DNA of 64,000 nucleotides, from positions 310,001 through 374,000 of the forward strand of contig JAVHKY010000015.1 in the NCBI GenBank assembly GCA_035079385.1. The letters run 5' to 3'. The stretch comes from Aspidiotus rigidus (lineage: Eukaryota > Arthropoda > Insecta > Hemiptera > Diaspididae). The translations under genes and the position numbers were made by a program. How positions within the stretch are numbered: position 1 is the first letter of the stretch; the number at the start of each line of letters is the position of its first letter. Positions 12,301-22,737 of the stretch are shown here, piece by piece. The notes beneath the pieces were generated by a model. The model saw nothing but the letters and a program-made list of their open reading frames with translations, had not been told where the DNA came from and did no database searches.

Positions 12301-15300
12301 CTAGGGGTAACACGCAGTATACTCGCGACCTAATCCAGAAACCTATTAGTTCAAAAGAGAGAAAGATGTTGATGATATTGTAGGCAAGTCTAAGCTGTTG
12401 ACGTCACGAATGGTAAGAATATTACGAGTTTGATGTCATCGCAGGCAGATTCAATGGATGATGATAACGTTGAAAAAAGCTTTAAACTGGTTGATGTCTT
12501 TACTGTGCCTTTATTCGCTATCGAAAATGCGCAGGTTTGGGACTGAGTTTCCTATTTTTAATGTCTTCATCGGCACTGACACCCCAACCGTCTAATGGAA
12601 ACCTACGAGTCCAACTCTATTGGAAATCTGTAAGTTACCATCTGAGTTGACCTCCCCTCCCCAGAAAATTTACGAGGAATCCTTGACTTGATCCAGAATG
12701 GTTACCTTATTATATCAGACCAAGAGTGAGCCCCCGAAAGCTAGCTAGCTAGTTAGTTTACGTCAGGGATTTGATAACGTCACAAAGAGGTTTAAGCTGG
12801 TTGATGTCTTTACCGTACTTGATTTTATCTTAACTATGGTAGCTGGATCGAGAAAGTACAAGAAGACATTAAGAATAATTTTTATTCATTTGGCTTTATC
12901 GGAACATTTTAACGTACGTCCTTCCAGAGAAAGAGTTTAAAGGAATTACAAATAGAAGGATATGACGTCATCGATGACCTTCACCTAATTTAAGGGCACA
13001 CCAAAGCTGACGAAAGACTTGCCAGAGGATGATTTTTATTCGAGAGATGATTTCAAACTATTGCTACCCTTCCCCTCCCTGTACGTAGGTCTACATTGAA
13101 TTAAACAACTTTCTATACTCAGAAATTTTTAGAGTAGACTTCTTCACAAGGAATATTAGATGCAAAAAGTTCAAAATTTTACATTCTCATACTCGCTTAC
13201 TTTAGGTACTTGACTGAGGCTATCAACAGTAAAGCTATGCTCCATCGACGTTCTCGTATTCCTTCCTGCAGGGTGAGTACCCACCAATAGCCATCCACAG
13301 TTGTCCTTGGGTCAAGTTTTAAAATATATCATTCAATTTTAGCTTTCAAGATGACGTTGAGGTCTGTTGCAACTTTCGAGTGCTCTCCCCCCTCAAATTG
13401 TGAATCCGAATCCTACGCGCAAAATTATATCAAAGTTCCTCTCAAAATTTCCGTGAAGATGAAAGGAAGACTTGTTTACGTCTTTGGGTGGAATACCAGT
13501 TTTCCGCGGGCACATGGATGCTAGAGGCAATTGGGGTTCTACAATTAACTCGTAATCTCCGTCACTGAAGTTTAATATACTCGTTTCGATCTAATTCGGT
13601 TCACTAACGAAATTCTTTGCGCTAATTTACTTTCTGGAATGGACTGTCCCACCCCAAAAACTTTTGTTCCTATCGCGGCGCTTGGAAAGGAGTCCAGTGC
13701 GATCTGACTCAAAACAGCACAGCTCATTAAAGCTGGTGATAGATATTTTTTTTAAGTTTCCATATCAAATATTTCCAAGTTTGAATTATCGTAAAAAGCT
13801 CGTCTGCGAGGAAACAACAAAAAAAAGATCATAGTTCATTTCCCATACTGCTCCCTCTTGTATGGTTGAACATGGACCAAGATCTGTCACGAAATTTCGT
13901 TTTGTGTTTCTCAGCGGCTGTATTTCTATCATATTGAACCTGCATTCAAACGACACATTGTAATTCTCTCGCTTATTCTTTACTTCGCCCTCTTTTATTT
14001 TCTGTCTCTGTCTCTCGCTCTCTTTGTCTTTTCCACTGATCTAACCTAATGTCGCCACTGCGCTGCACAGCGGTGTTTTGAAAAAGACTGAAACCTTTAC
14101 CTACAATATATTTTTCCTTTCCGGAATGCGAGAGTTGCGTATCTACTCTTAATTGTTGTTCTTCATTTTTTTCTGACCTCGTCCACACTGATATTAATTC
14201 TTTTCAATTCCACCCCATTTTTTGATCACACCGCGAGCCTTTTACATCTTCTTTCTTAATATTTTATGGCCTATACAGCCTGTTTTAAATTTCCAAAGAT
14301 CGTGCTCTGGAATTAAGTTCCTTTCTCTGAATCCTTTTAGTGGACGGCTTTCACTATTTTTATTGATTCCAGACGCCGTCACCCCTTCGTCGCTCTTGCG
14401 TTTCCGTTTCAAAACTATTTTTTGCTGCCCATTCTTCTTCTTCTTCCTTACGTCCGCCGATTACGATTTCTTTCTCACAACTTTTCTTTTATCCGCATAG
14501 CCTCCTTTCAACCACAGGATTCTATTAGTTTGCTCGGGGTGAATTCCATCACTCATTAGCCATCTTCGCTGATATCTTTGTGCGCTGTCTGGCAACAAAA
14601 ATGTGTATTGGAATCCGACGAGTCATCTGGCAATTGTAGTCTGAGTCCATTGTCGTATTAGGCACTATAAAGAGAGAGAAAAACGGAGGATGAAATAATG
14701 GCGGAGAGAACGCCTTGTCGTGAGAGAGAGAAGAAACACAGACGCGGATCGCGGAGTACCATTGATCGCATTCTTCATTTTGTGAACGATTGCCTTCATA
14801 ACTTGGTCCACTTATTCTCTATTCTCTAATATGAAAGTTCCAAAAGGAACAATAATCGGCCAAGCATTCTTTTATTCTCTATATCATTCAGTGACTTTTC
14901 TGGGTTGAATCATTCACGATTCTTTTCTTAACATCATCTTTCGACGATCCCCGGCCTTCTACTGCCGCTGGATAAGTTTTTTCTATGTACCTAATTCAAA
15001 AGTCGGCTGATGTGACCTATTTTTCGTACTTCCATCTCTACTAATTCGGAGTCAACGTGTTGGATGTCGTGTTCAACGAACTTCGATGCATACTGTATGG
15101 CACTGTCCAGCTGCACTCAAGTACCATAAGAAAATTTATTCCAATTTTCTAGTTTCAAAAATGATGAAGCTTAGCCTGAGAACTTAAACTAGGCTACCTA
15201 AGAAATACTGGTAAGGCGTATGAGCTTAGCCTAACATACAGTGTACTAGGTTTACGAGGGAAGAAGACGACGATTAGAGCGAATGGCCCGGTTAGGCAGT

Positions 15301-15578
15301 TGGGCCAAAATACTTAGCTAGGTAGTCCAACACACTGTGTCTTGCCTTTGAAGAGATGCCAAATAATTAGAACATTGTTAAGTTACTTCATCAGTTTTGC
15401 AAATACTATGCCCGTGGCTCAATAATGCATATCTACGCAATTCGTTCAATCTGCTCAATATAGGCTATTCGTTCCGAAATGCCCGAAATAGGGCTGTATG
15501 CTTTGTGCGGTACCTACCAGGCTGAAAATCGGCGTCAGCGTCTTCGGTCGATATTTGAGTTGAATCAGAAAAATGCAA
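12301..15578. other. No gene recognised; several copies of a short dispersed repeat
   Basis: Copies of a degenerate repeat lie at about 12461-12530 and 12771-12910, sharing TTTAA.CTGGTTGATGTCTTTAC and TAGCTGGATCGAGAAAGTAC-type words with 53681-53838. A TC-rich stretch lies near 13985-14030. From 15353 to 15430 a segment reading GAGATGCCAAATAA and CAAATACTATGCCCGTGGCTC recurs at 31344-31432 beyond the LTR element. No coding domain was seen. Confidence 0.55.
15353..15430. repeat. Direct repeat flanking the LTR element (left copy)
   Basis: Shares GAGATGCCAAATAA, CTACTTCATCAG-like and TGCAAATACTATGCCCGTGG with 31344-31432 on the other side of the LTR retrotransposon. The copies differ by substitutions and a short indel and lie 150 bp or less from the LTRs, so the LTR element landed in or near a pre-existing duplicated repeat. 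They are not the target-site duplication. Confidence 0.7.
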
Positions 15579-15582
15579 CCTT
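15579..15582. repeat. Target-site duplication CCTT (left)
   Basis: CCTT directly precedes the 5' LTR and is repeated at 31258-31261 directly after the 3' LTR. Four base pairs fits Ty3/Gypsy integration. Confidence 0.85.
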
Positions 15583-15839
15583 TGTAGTGTCACAAAAAAT
15601 ATGTAAATTCAAAACACAGATAGATTGACGCTTCTTCGGTTAAGCATAGATTCGAAGATATTTCATCGGGTGGCGAGCGCGTTGCGTGGCCGCTGGTGGT
15701 CTTTCTCGCTGTCTCGCTCGTCTTCTTCCATTCTCTCTCCCTCTATTTTCATCCGACGGTCTTCCTGTGTCTTATTCGGCCGAGCTCGCAACACTCCTTT
15801 GTTCTATACTCTGATGTCTCGGAGAAACTGCGTAAAAGC

Positions 15840-15845
15840 AATAAA
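15840..15845 (+). promoter_or_regulatory. Polyadenylation signal candidate AATAAA in LTR
   Basis: AATAAA lies 257 bp into the LTR (second copy at 28137-28142 in the 3' LTR, where it could act). If it is the true signal, the R region is near the LTR start and U5 is about 3 kb long. Motif only; other A-rich hexamers exist. Confidence 0.3.
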
Positions 15846-18840
15846 ATAATTTGTGCGGGAGGTTTCAGTTTCTTTAGGAATTAGACATTGGGGTGATGCG
15901 AGCCTACATCTGGCATATTTAGACGGAGATTTTGGAAGACGCAGATGTTATTTCAAAAAATTCGATTGACCGAAAGGAAGAGTTTTGAATTTTAATGTTT
16001 CGGTCTTTGTCTGCAGTGTCATCCGCGGATGTAAGTCGTAAAAAAAAGGCTGCAGACACGGAAATTTGTAGTTTCGATCCCAGCTCTTTCTTTGTTTCTC
16101 TCGTTCTTTCTCTTTTATAGGTTAGAGGGTGCAGTGTCAATACGCGCAAGCTCATCCTGACTCTGGGGGTCCTCTTGATGGGCAGCGTGTCCTGACTTTG
16201 CACGTGTGTTAGCCGATCTTAGTTAATGTCGACGGAGGCGATGCAAGCCCTCGTAAATCATAGGATTAGTCGGGGTTCTCGGGGAGATGAACAGTTCACT
16301 ACTTGTGCGGTGTCGTCGAGCCGTCCATCTCGACATATCCTCGAGGGTACTAAGAGACGGTTGACATCACGGCTCTCTGGACCAATTGGAAGGGTAAGAA
16401 CGAGTAGGCGGTCAATTACGTAAGATTCCAGTTTTTGGATTCGCTGGAGTCTTTCGGAAATGAGAAAGTCGGGGGAAGTTTCGGCGGGTCAGACTTCTAA
16501 AAGATTTTAAGGCGGCTATGTGGAACGCGGCGCGAAATCACTGATGTTCGAATCTATGCTACCGGATCGATGTCGACTTCGTGCGCCGAATTCTTCTAAG
16601 ATCTAATCACATTATTTCCAAGTTTAAATCTTATCTTATTCAAGAGCACTCGCGCTAGTTCGCATCTTGAAATTGAAATATTCGCTCTATTGCGCGTCGT
16701 TGTTCGAAAAAGGCGTCGGCTACCGAACCCACCTCGCCGATAATTCGAAAGTTTCGAAAAACTCGAGTTTTTTTTATTATTAAAAAAGAATTTAAATTCG
16801 GGTGTGTGATCCCACAAGTTACTCGGTGCTCGTATTGCATTGTTACCTCAAATTGTTAATTGGTTTGGTGCTATGTGTAACGCTGGCCTGATGGCCGCCT
16901 AAGCCCCATTAGTGGGCCCCATCTCTCTCGACCGTCATGTCCACGTGTTAAAATTTTCCATCACGCGCGGGTCATGTGTTTTATCCGGCCAAGGAATGCG
17001 CACTTTTTCGGCGAACACTTCCACCTTTTCGCGATGCTGTCCACCAGTCAACCATCAGTTCGTCTCCATCTGCCACCAGGGTTCCAAACCAGTCAACTTC
17101 AAAAATCGTCATGTCATCTCCTAATTTAATCTTTTTCTCAATTTTTTTTTTACTTACCGTTTCATTTTATTTTTGTTTATCTTGTTCGTATTATTTTTAT
17201 TTATTTCTTATTTTTGTTCGTCGAGCACTCATGCAGATTAGAGTTCAATACCACACATTTTTATTTTTTTTGTCGTTGCAAATTTCATTTTTCTCTTTCC
17301 TCTTCGAAATTTCACTCATGAAAGTCTGATTAGTTATCTGTGTAAGACAGTAGTAATCTCGTTAGCAAAAGAGAAAAATGGGGGGGTGTCAAAAGCCAGG
17401 GGTCACAACACTATAAATTCATATATTTGCACGTACTTTTTCTTTTAGAACTTTTCAGGAAAATATTCACAGATCTGCGGTGGAATGTGCACATCTCTAC
17501 CAACGAGTCTACATAACACGGTACGTAACCGAAAGTTTGTAATTTAATTTTTTTTATTATGCGTTTGTGTCTTTGGGGTGGGATTTTTTGTTCGTAATAA
17601 TTTTTTGTTTTGTAATTTGGATTTAATTAATATTTCTGGGAAGGGTGGTTTCTTCTAAAGTTAAGTTCTCTAAATTATTCGAAAGTCAGGGGCACAGAGA
17701 TATAGGTCTTCTCCATAAAAGTCCCATGTCGTTTCCAAGATATGGGAGAGCCTCGGCCCTATATCCGTTCCTATATCCAAGATTCGCGTCTTTAAAGTGT
17801 GGGTGTGCCACGGCACTGCGCTAAAGTCGAGTTCTTGCGATTCCCCTCTTTGTTGCGAATTTTAGTTTTAGTTATTCCTTTTTATGGGTGGTGACGGGTC
17901 ACGGAGGCGAGTCCTAAGTTGTTGGATAGTTGTCCCCCCGAATAGTCCACTCCGGGTACCTAGGTTCAGGAAGCGAGTCCGACGAACAGGATAGTTGTCC
18001 CCCTAGGTATTCCGCGTCTTGTTTTTTTTTTTGGATGCTCGGGGTAAGGTCAGCGGGGCACCCGTAGAGGCTCACGTCCCTGAGGGGACTATACTATATC
18101 AAGGAGAATTTCCTTCAGGGATCTGACGCACACGTGAGAGGCTAGCGATCCCCCTCGAGTATTCCACCTTTTTATGTCCCCTCTTCTCTTTCGAAATTCA
18201 ATTTTTTTTATTTTTTCTTTTCTTCTTCCAATTTGACACTCTTTTTCTTTTGTTTTGTTTTTTTTTTTTTGGGCTAAATTTCTCCCATAGTTATACATTA
18301 TATTTTGATTCGATTCGCGCAATGACTTTTCCTCCACTGTTTTCCTCTTAATTTAAATGATGTGTCTCTGTGCCCAAAAAATAGGGGGTGGGCTTTTGTA
18401 AAAAAGTAATGTTTAAAAATGATTGTTTTAAAAAAAAAAAAAAAATTGTTGGCTAGGTCACTCAGTCCCTGATCTCTTTCACATTCCGATTATATTATAA
18501 TTTATTATTACTATTTTTTTTTTTTGCTAGTTCCCAGCGTTTTTTTTTTTTTTTTTTTTTTCAATTTTTCCTTTTTTTTGTTTTATTTCTGTGACATTTT
18601 TTTTGTTTGTTTTTTTTTTTTTTGATCATCTAATACACATGTTTACCGTCGATTTCTGAATTTCTTTTTTTTTAAGCTCAACAAACGCAGGCGTCGGTCG
18701 GATATGTTCGCTGTATTTCAACTAAAATCCGACTCGGAAAAGATCGCCGTCTAATATTGGGGGGCGGGGTCTCTTTCTTAAAATCTACATAAAAACTGCG
18801 CTCTTCCTCAAATTAGTAGCGACAGGTTTCGGTGTTTCCC

Positions 18841-18848
18841 TATAAAAA
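18841..18848 (+). promoter_or_regulatory. TATA-box candidate in LTR
   Basis: TATAAAAA preceded by CCC, about 110 bp before the LTR end (second copy 31139-31146). If used, the transcript would begin near 18870 and U5 would be short. This conflicts with the AATAAA candidate near the LTR start; the sequence does not decide between them. Confidence 0.3.
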
Positions 18849-18967
18849 CATCGTGGCATCCCTGGACCAAATTTCTTTCTGTCTTGTTTTCCGATCTTTC
18901 TTTTCTACGATATTAATTTCACTAAAATTTGAGAAGACGTCTCGAAAAAAGATACCGCAGTTTTTTC

Positions 18968-18985
18968 TGGCATCCCTGGTGGGGA
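18968..18985 (+). promoter_or_regulatory. Primer-binding site candidate
   Basis: TGGCATCCCTGGTGGGGA starts 8 nt after the 5' LTR. TGG, complementary to the CCA end of tRNAs, and this distance fit a minus-strand primer site. I cannot name the tRNA. The first 12 bases, TGGCATCCCTGG, also occur inside the LTR at 18854-18865. Confidence 0.55.
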
Positions 18986-20286
18986 CCGATAATAAGCTTT
19001 TGGATTAGATTTATCAATCGCAGTGACCGCAAAATTTTGTCAAAAAAAAAAAGGAGAAAATAAAATTGTTTTTTTTTTTTTTTACGTCTCCCTTATCTGT
19101 TTTGTTTTTTATCTCGTCTAAAATTCTTCGTTCGATGGCATCGTCTTGACAGTTACTATCAATAATGTCATCGATATGTTAACGTAAAAAATTCGTTGGA
19201 CAACTCTGAAACACTGATCATTTTTTTTAATTACGTTCTTGAGCGTTCTCTTCGTGAGTTCTTTTTCGTTCGAGTTAGCCATTCCCACGGCGTGGACGTC
19301 CGCTGCTATTCCTATTGTGTTAGTTTGTCGAGGAAGGCACAGTTTTTAGCGATTCGAGTCCTCAGACGGATAGTCTGATTTGTTTTTTTTTGGAATCTTC
19401 GAGGCGCATATTCGACCGGTAGACTTGCGATGTAACGTGTCACTGTCTGGCATATATTTTTTTTTCTCCACCACCAATGATATGCTAGGGGCATTCAGGA
19501 AGATGACCATACTTATTATCTTCGTTTATTATGTTTTTTTTTGTTGTTATGTTATCATATCGTAGTATTAATAGTAGTCCGCTAAAAGGGTTTGCCATGC
19601 ATTTCGAAGGCGCATACGCGCTTTGGTACGTAACAGATCGTTATTCTCGTCTACATGAGTGACCCTTCGTGAAACTGGTTCAAGAAGGCGATGAACTCGC
19701 CGAGTTAGGGTGAATTGGTGTGCGTACGTTGACACAGTTGTTTGAGAATTAATTTAATATGGTCGCAGTGCCGCGCCGGTCCGTAGAACCTCTAGGAGGG
19801 TGTCGTTCTATTCATAGTTAGCGGGTCGTTCTTGTATATGCATACATATTTTATTTTATTTTGTCCACCGTTTCTAAATTCACTTTCAAGACTCCGAGGG
19901 TATCGTAGCGTTTTACCATCAATTACGCCTTTCTCGAACTATCGGGATCTTTAACTAAGACTACTATTTGTATTGTCTACTTGTAGAATTATTTAATCTA
20001 GCATTAAGGTGTGTTTGACAATATAATATATATTTCTCTTTTTTGAAGTAAGTGAAGATGGGTGTACAGGCAGCGTAATGTAAAGATTCTGATCGAAAAA
20101 CGGTGTGATATAATAAAGAGAGAGAGATGGCGCCCACGTAATTGAAAGTATATTAGCGCGTTTGTCATAATCTTAGTTGATTTTCTTTAATCCTGGTTTC
20201 GAGTTGATTTTCTTTAATCCTTGTTTTGAAGATATTCCGTGTGAGTAGGGATCGAGTGATTTTTTTTGTTGTTCGTACCAGAGAAG
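18986..20286 (+). other. Long 5' leader of the retrotransposon
   Basis: About 1.3 kb without a conserved frame. It holds poly-T tracts and a direct duplication of AGTTGATTTTCTTTAATCC (about 20175-20220) just before the first ORF. The length suggests a structured leader or spliced region, but no site can be assigned with confidence. Confidence 0.6.
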
Positions 20287-20997
20287 ATGAGTAAGAGCGT
20301 ACGGGGTGTCCATCGGACGCACAGGGAGCTCGCGGTATTCGGTTGCCTTCCGGACTTGGGGTTCGTGAGGAACAGGTGTCGCAAGGCCCTAACGCAAAGC
20401 GCGAGATGGGAGCTGTGGGACTTAGGGGCCTCCGAACTTGCCCAGCCGGATGGCAAACTGAGATCCGACATCGACATGTTGAACGAGATGGCGGAAATAG
20501 TCGAGGGGCACGAAAGGGTCGGTCGAGTGGAGGTATTGCGATATAACAACGACGAAGTGAGGATGCAAACCAATGTGGTCAGTAAACTCACATACATCCA
20601 CTCTCCCCCGACTCCGGAGGTGTTAGTCGCTATGTCCGCCTATCTTGGAATGCAATGTCGGTTGAGGAATGCTGCAGTCGAGAGGGTAGAGATAGAGCCA
20701 CTTCAGCACGAGGATGATACTGACCCTCTCGAAGGAGATCAGACAGACGCGCCCGGGTTTCTTTCTGGGAACGAGCTCGAGAATGAGAATGAGAATGAGG
20801 ACGACTATGACGATTTCTTTGCATGCGAGGGGCGCGAGTCGCCAGGAATTAAGTTTGAGAGTCGCGAGCATAGCCCGACAGGAATAGGTGAAGAGAATGT
20901 CTGCGGCGGGCAGCATTACGACATTAGTGTAGCAGTCTATCTTGTCCCGTTTCAATCGTCAAGTAGTGAGGAGGGGAGTCACGCCCCCGAGCCATAA
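20287..20997 (+). CDS. Unidentified acidic protein encoded upstream of Gag (236 aa)
   Basis: First complete frame of the LTR retrotransposon. I chose the ATG at 20287 (AAGATGA context, beginning MSKSVRGV) over an upstream TTG. I do not recognise it. The first 135 residues are mixed, with a basic start (RGVHRTHREL, RNRCRKALTQ). The rest is strongly acidic, with an E/N/D run (NENENEDDYDDFF) near residues 170-185 and a Ser-rich end (SSSSEEG). There is no CCHC knuckle, signal peptide or membrane segment. It ends 302 bp before the Gag ATG, in the same register as neither Gag nor Pol necessarily requires, so it is probably made from its own initiation or a spliced RNA. Position in front of Gag is unusual for this class; accessory proteins more often follow Pol. 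The nucleotides around its stop are repeated around the Pol stop. Confidence 0.75.
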   Translation: MSKSVRGVHRTHRELAVFGCLPDLGFVRNRCRKALTQSARWELWDLGASELAQPDGKLRSDIDMLNEMAEIVEGHERVGRVEVLRYNNDEVRMQTNVVSKLTYIHSPPTPEVLVAMSAYLGMQCRLRNAAVERVEIEPLQHEDDTDPLEGDQTDAPGFLSGNELENENENEDDYDDFFACEGRESPGIKFESREHSPTGIGEENVCGGQHYDISVAVYLVPFQSSSSEEGSHAPEP

Positions 20998-21001
20998 TCC
21001 A
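20972..21001 (+). repeat. 30-nt repeat spanning the stop of the first ORF
   Basis: Matches 27583-27612 (end of Pol) at 29 of 30 positions, including AGGGGAGTCACGCCCCCGA; weaker similarity continues downstream (GGAGTGG.. and GTGA...GTTTTTTA). The two copies are read in different frames in the two genes, so selection on protein cannot explain the match. Confidence 0.85.
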
Positions 21002-21299
21002 GCAATCTGGAGTGGTCTGAGTGGATTTGTTTTTTAGTTATTATTATTACTCTATAGCGTTAGCATTATTATTTAATTAAATTTTCTAAAAGATTGAGAT
21101 GACAAATGAATAAATACATATCGAGGCAGCGGAGTTCAGTGATTTTGAAGAAAGACAGCGTGACGTGGGATGAGAGATGGGGACCCACTTATTTTAATGT
21201 GATTTGAATTTTATTGAAATTTTCTTTTATCGTGCAAAGAGCACATTTTCTTTTCGTAGTTTTTAGTTTTCGTTAGCCTATCAGTTTTTGGGAATAATA
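21002..21299 (+). other. Spacer between first ORF and Gag
   Basis: AT-rich, about 300 bp, with T-runs. No frame or clear signal was seen; an internal initiation or splice acceptor function is possible but not shown. Confidence 0.5.
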
Positions 21300-22703
21300 A
21301 TGACGCGAAATACCAAAAATAGCAAAAAAGCAGCCGGAGAGTTTTCGAACCAGGATAATTTAGACCGCATCGATCAGCTCGAAGAACAGAATGGGGAAGA
21401 GCAAGATAACGTTCCGAATGAGCAAGGTGTCGAGAATGGCGGGGAAGGAGAGCTTCCCAATAACGATCAGATTGATCAGTCGGTGGAGGGAAATGGCCCG
21501 GGTGAGCGCGGAAATGAAGTACGCAATCTGTTGGGGCAACTCTTAGAGGCGCAACTTGAGACCCAAGCTAACCTCAATACCCAATTAGGGAATATTGCAC
21601 AGGCTCTTACTGCACTCACGGCTCAAGCTAGTGTCAGGGCCTCACATCCAGCGCCCTCTGCTATTCTTCCCGAGGTACTGAGCATACCCGAACACAGTAG
21701 TCCGGCGCGATCATCACGTTTACCCGCTCAAGATCACCTTTCCCACAATCAACCTCGCCCTAATACTCGACAGTTTCCCCAGTCTAATCGATCCGCCTAT
21801 CAGCCTGCGCATAGAGTATCACCCGGAAGTTACGGGGGCAGGCAGGAGCGTGTGACGCCTGACAGAAGAGAAAGAGGAATTAACGGATGGTCGGAAGGTA
21901 GTATTCACTCCAGCGAACGTTTACGAGACGCTGAGATATCACTGGGGTTAAACTCGCCCTATCCGATTTGTCCACCGTTCATGGGAGATGGGTCTATAGC
22001 GCCAAACCGATTCATCCAAAATTTCAATCAAGCCATTATGGGGTTGGGGTTGAACGATGGGGAAAAGGTTCGTCTTTTCAAGCGGTTAGTACGAGTGAAT
22101 GAACCGCCATGGGATGCAGAGTTGAACATGTTATATCATAATCTTGAGCAATACCAACATAAATTTCTGGAACAATTTTGGAACCGGGCGACGCAGGAAG
22201 CTATCATGCGCGAGTTTGATGAAACCCGATTCAAATATGAAAACGTCGCCACGTTTGTACAGCAGTTAGACACGTGGTATAACAGATTATCTTCCCTCTC
22301 TCATGTCCCTCTATCTCAAAATGATATCATTAATAAATTGATCAATAAAATGCCAATCCCAAAGCATGATGTGTTGAAAAGCCATGATAACAGCAATTAT
22401 AACGAGTTTAAGGCAAGGGTGACCCGGATTGTTAATCCGCGAGATTTTAGGTTTCGAGAGGGAGTTCCAGGACAAGCTCCCTATAGTGACATGAGTAAAC
22501 CGCCGGCGCGACAGCAGCCTTTCGAGAGAGCGAATCGGGGGACTAACGAGCCTAATCGGGGAACTCAATTCCAGAGAGCGAATCTAACCGAAATTGAGGA
22601 GGTGTCCGAGCTATACGAGCCGAGTACCTATGAAAATCAGGCCCACGGTGGTGCGGAAGCAGGAAATATCAATTCCATTTCGAGGCTATATCAGGGAAAC
22701 TAG
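21300..22703 (+). CDS. Gag-like structural protein (467 aa)
   Basis: Structural protein of the LTR retrotransposon, expected to form the particle shell. I start at the ATG at 21300 (MTRNTKNSKK); a TTG four codons upstream is less likely. The N-terminal 90 residues are acidic and Asn/Gln/Glu-rich, followed by a probable coiled coil (LLGQLLEAQLETQANLN, residues about 80-105) and a Pro/Ser/Arg-rich linker. From about residue 220 (PYPICPPFMGDG) to 390 lies an alpha-helical segment with retrotransposon capsid character (FIQNFNQAIMGLGL, EQFWNRATQEAIMREF, VATFVQQLDTWYNRL). No CCHC zinc knuckle is present, so RNA binding may rely on the Arg/Asn-rich tail (about 400-440) or on another protein. The stop TAG at 22701 directly follows a frameshift heptamer leading into Pol. 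Confidence 0.88.
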   Translation: MTRNTKNSKKAAGEFSNQDNLDRIDQLEEQNGEEQDNVPNEQGVENGGEGELPNNDQIDQSVEGNGPGERGNEVRNLLGQLLEAQLETQANLNTQLGNIAQALTALTAQASVRASHPAPSAILPEVLSIPEHSSPARSSRLPAQDHLSHNQPRPNTRQFPQSNRSAYQPAHRVSPGSYGGRQERVTPDRRERGINGWSEGSIHSSERLRDAEISLGLNSPYPICPPFMGDGSIAPNRFIQNFNQAIMGLGLNDGEKVRLFKRLVRVNEPPWDAELNMLYHNLEQYQHKFLEQFWNRATQEAIMREFDETRFKYENVATFVQQLDTWYNRLSSLSHVPLSQNDIINKLINKMPIPKHDVLKSHDNSNYNEFKARVTRIVNPRDFRFREGVPGQAPYSDMSKPPARQQPFERANRGTNEPNRGTQFQRANLTEIEEVSELYEPSTYENQAHGGAEAGNINSISRLYQGN

Positions 22704-22737
22704 CGACCGCACTCTCTTCGAACGTGGAAGGGAGTGC
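22694..22737 (+). promoter_or_regulatory. -1 ribosomal frameshift cassette between Gag and Pol
   Basis: GGGAAAC at 22694-22700 is in register with Gag as G GGA AAC, a canonical X XXY YYZ slippery site. The Gag stop TAG follows at once (22701-22703). After an 8-nt spacer (22701-22708) comes a hairpin: 22709-22719 pairs with 22727-22737 over 11 consecutive pairs (ten Watson-Crick, one U-G) around a 7-nt loop. The Pol frame is open from 22634 and is -1 relative to Gag. Slippage would join Gag through Asn-467 to Pol beginning at 22700 (Leu-Ala-Thr). All parts are visible in the sequence; efficiency is unknown. Confidence 0.9.

Larger units (their letters stand above)
15583..18959 (+). repeat. 5' long terminal repeat, 3,377 bp
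   Basis: Matches 27880-31257 along its whole length; comparing by eye, the only difference I found is one T in a T-run (22 here near 18540, 23 near 30837). Begins TG and ends CA. It contains long poly-T runs, an AATAAA at 15840-15845, and a TATAAAAA at 18841-18848 near its 3' end. An imperfect internal duplication of about 50 bp, marked by GGATAGTTGTCCCCC, lies at about 17908-18010. No conserved coding frame is apparent. Confidence 0.97.

Noticed and set aside
15625..18337. Small frames inside the LTRs as genes
   Set aside because: All recur in the second LTR simply because the LTRs are identical; none has a domain or is longer than 117 codons.
20128..20138. TGGCGCCCACG as a tRNA-Lys type primer-binding site
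   Set aside because: It lies about 1.17 kb after the LTR; the site at 18968 is at the proper distance.
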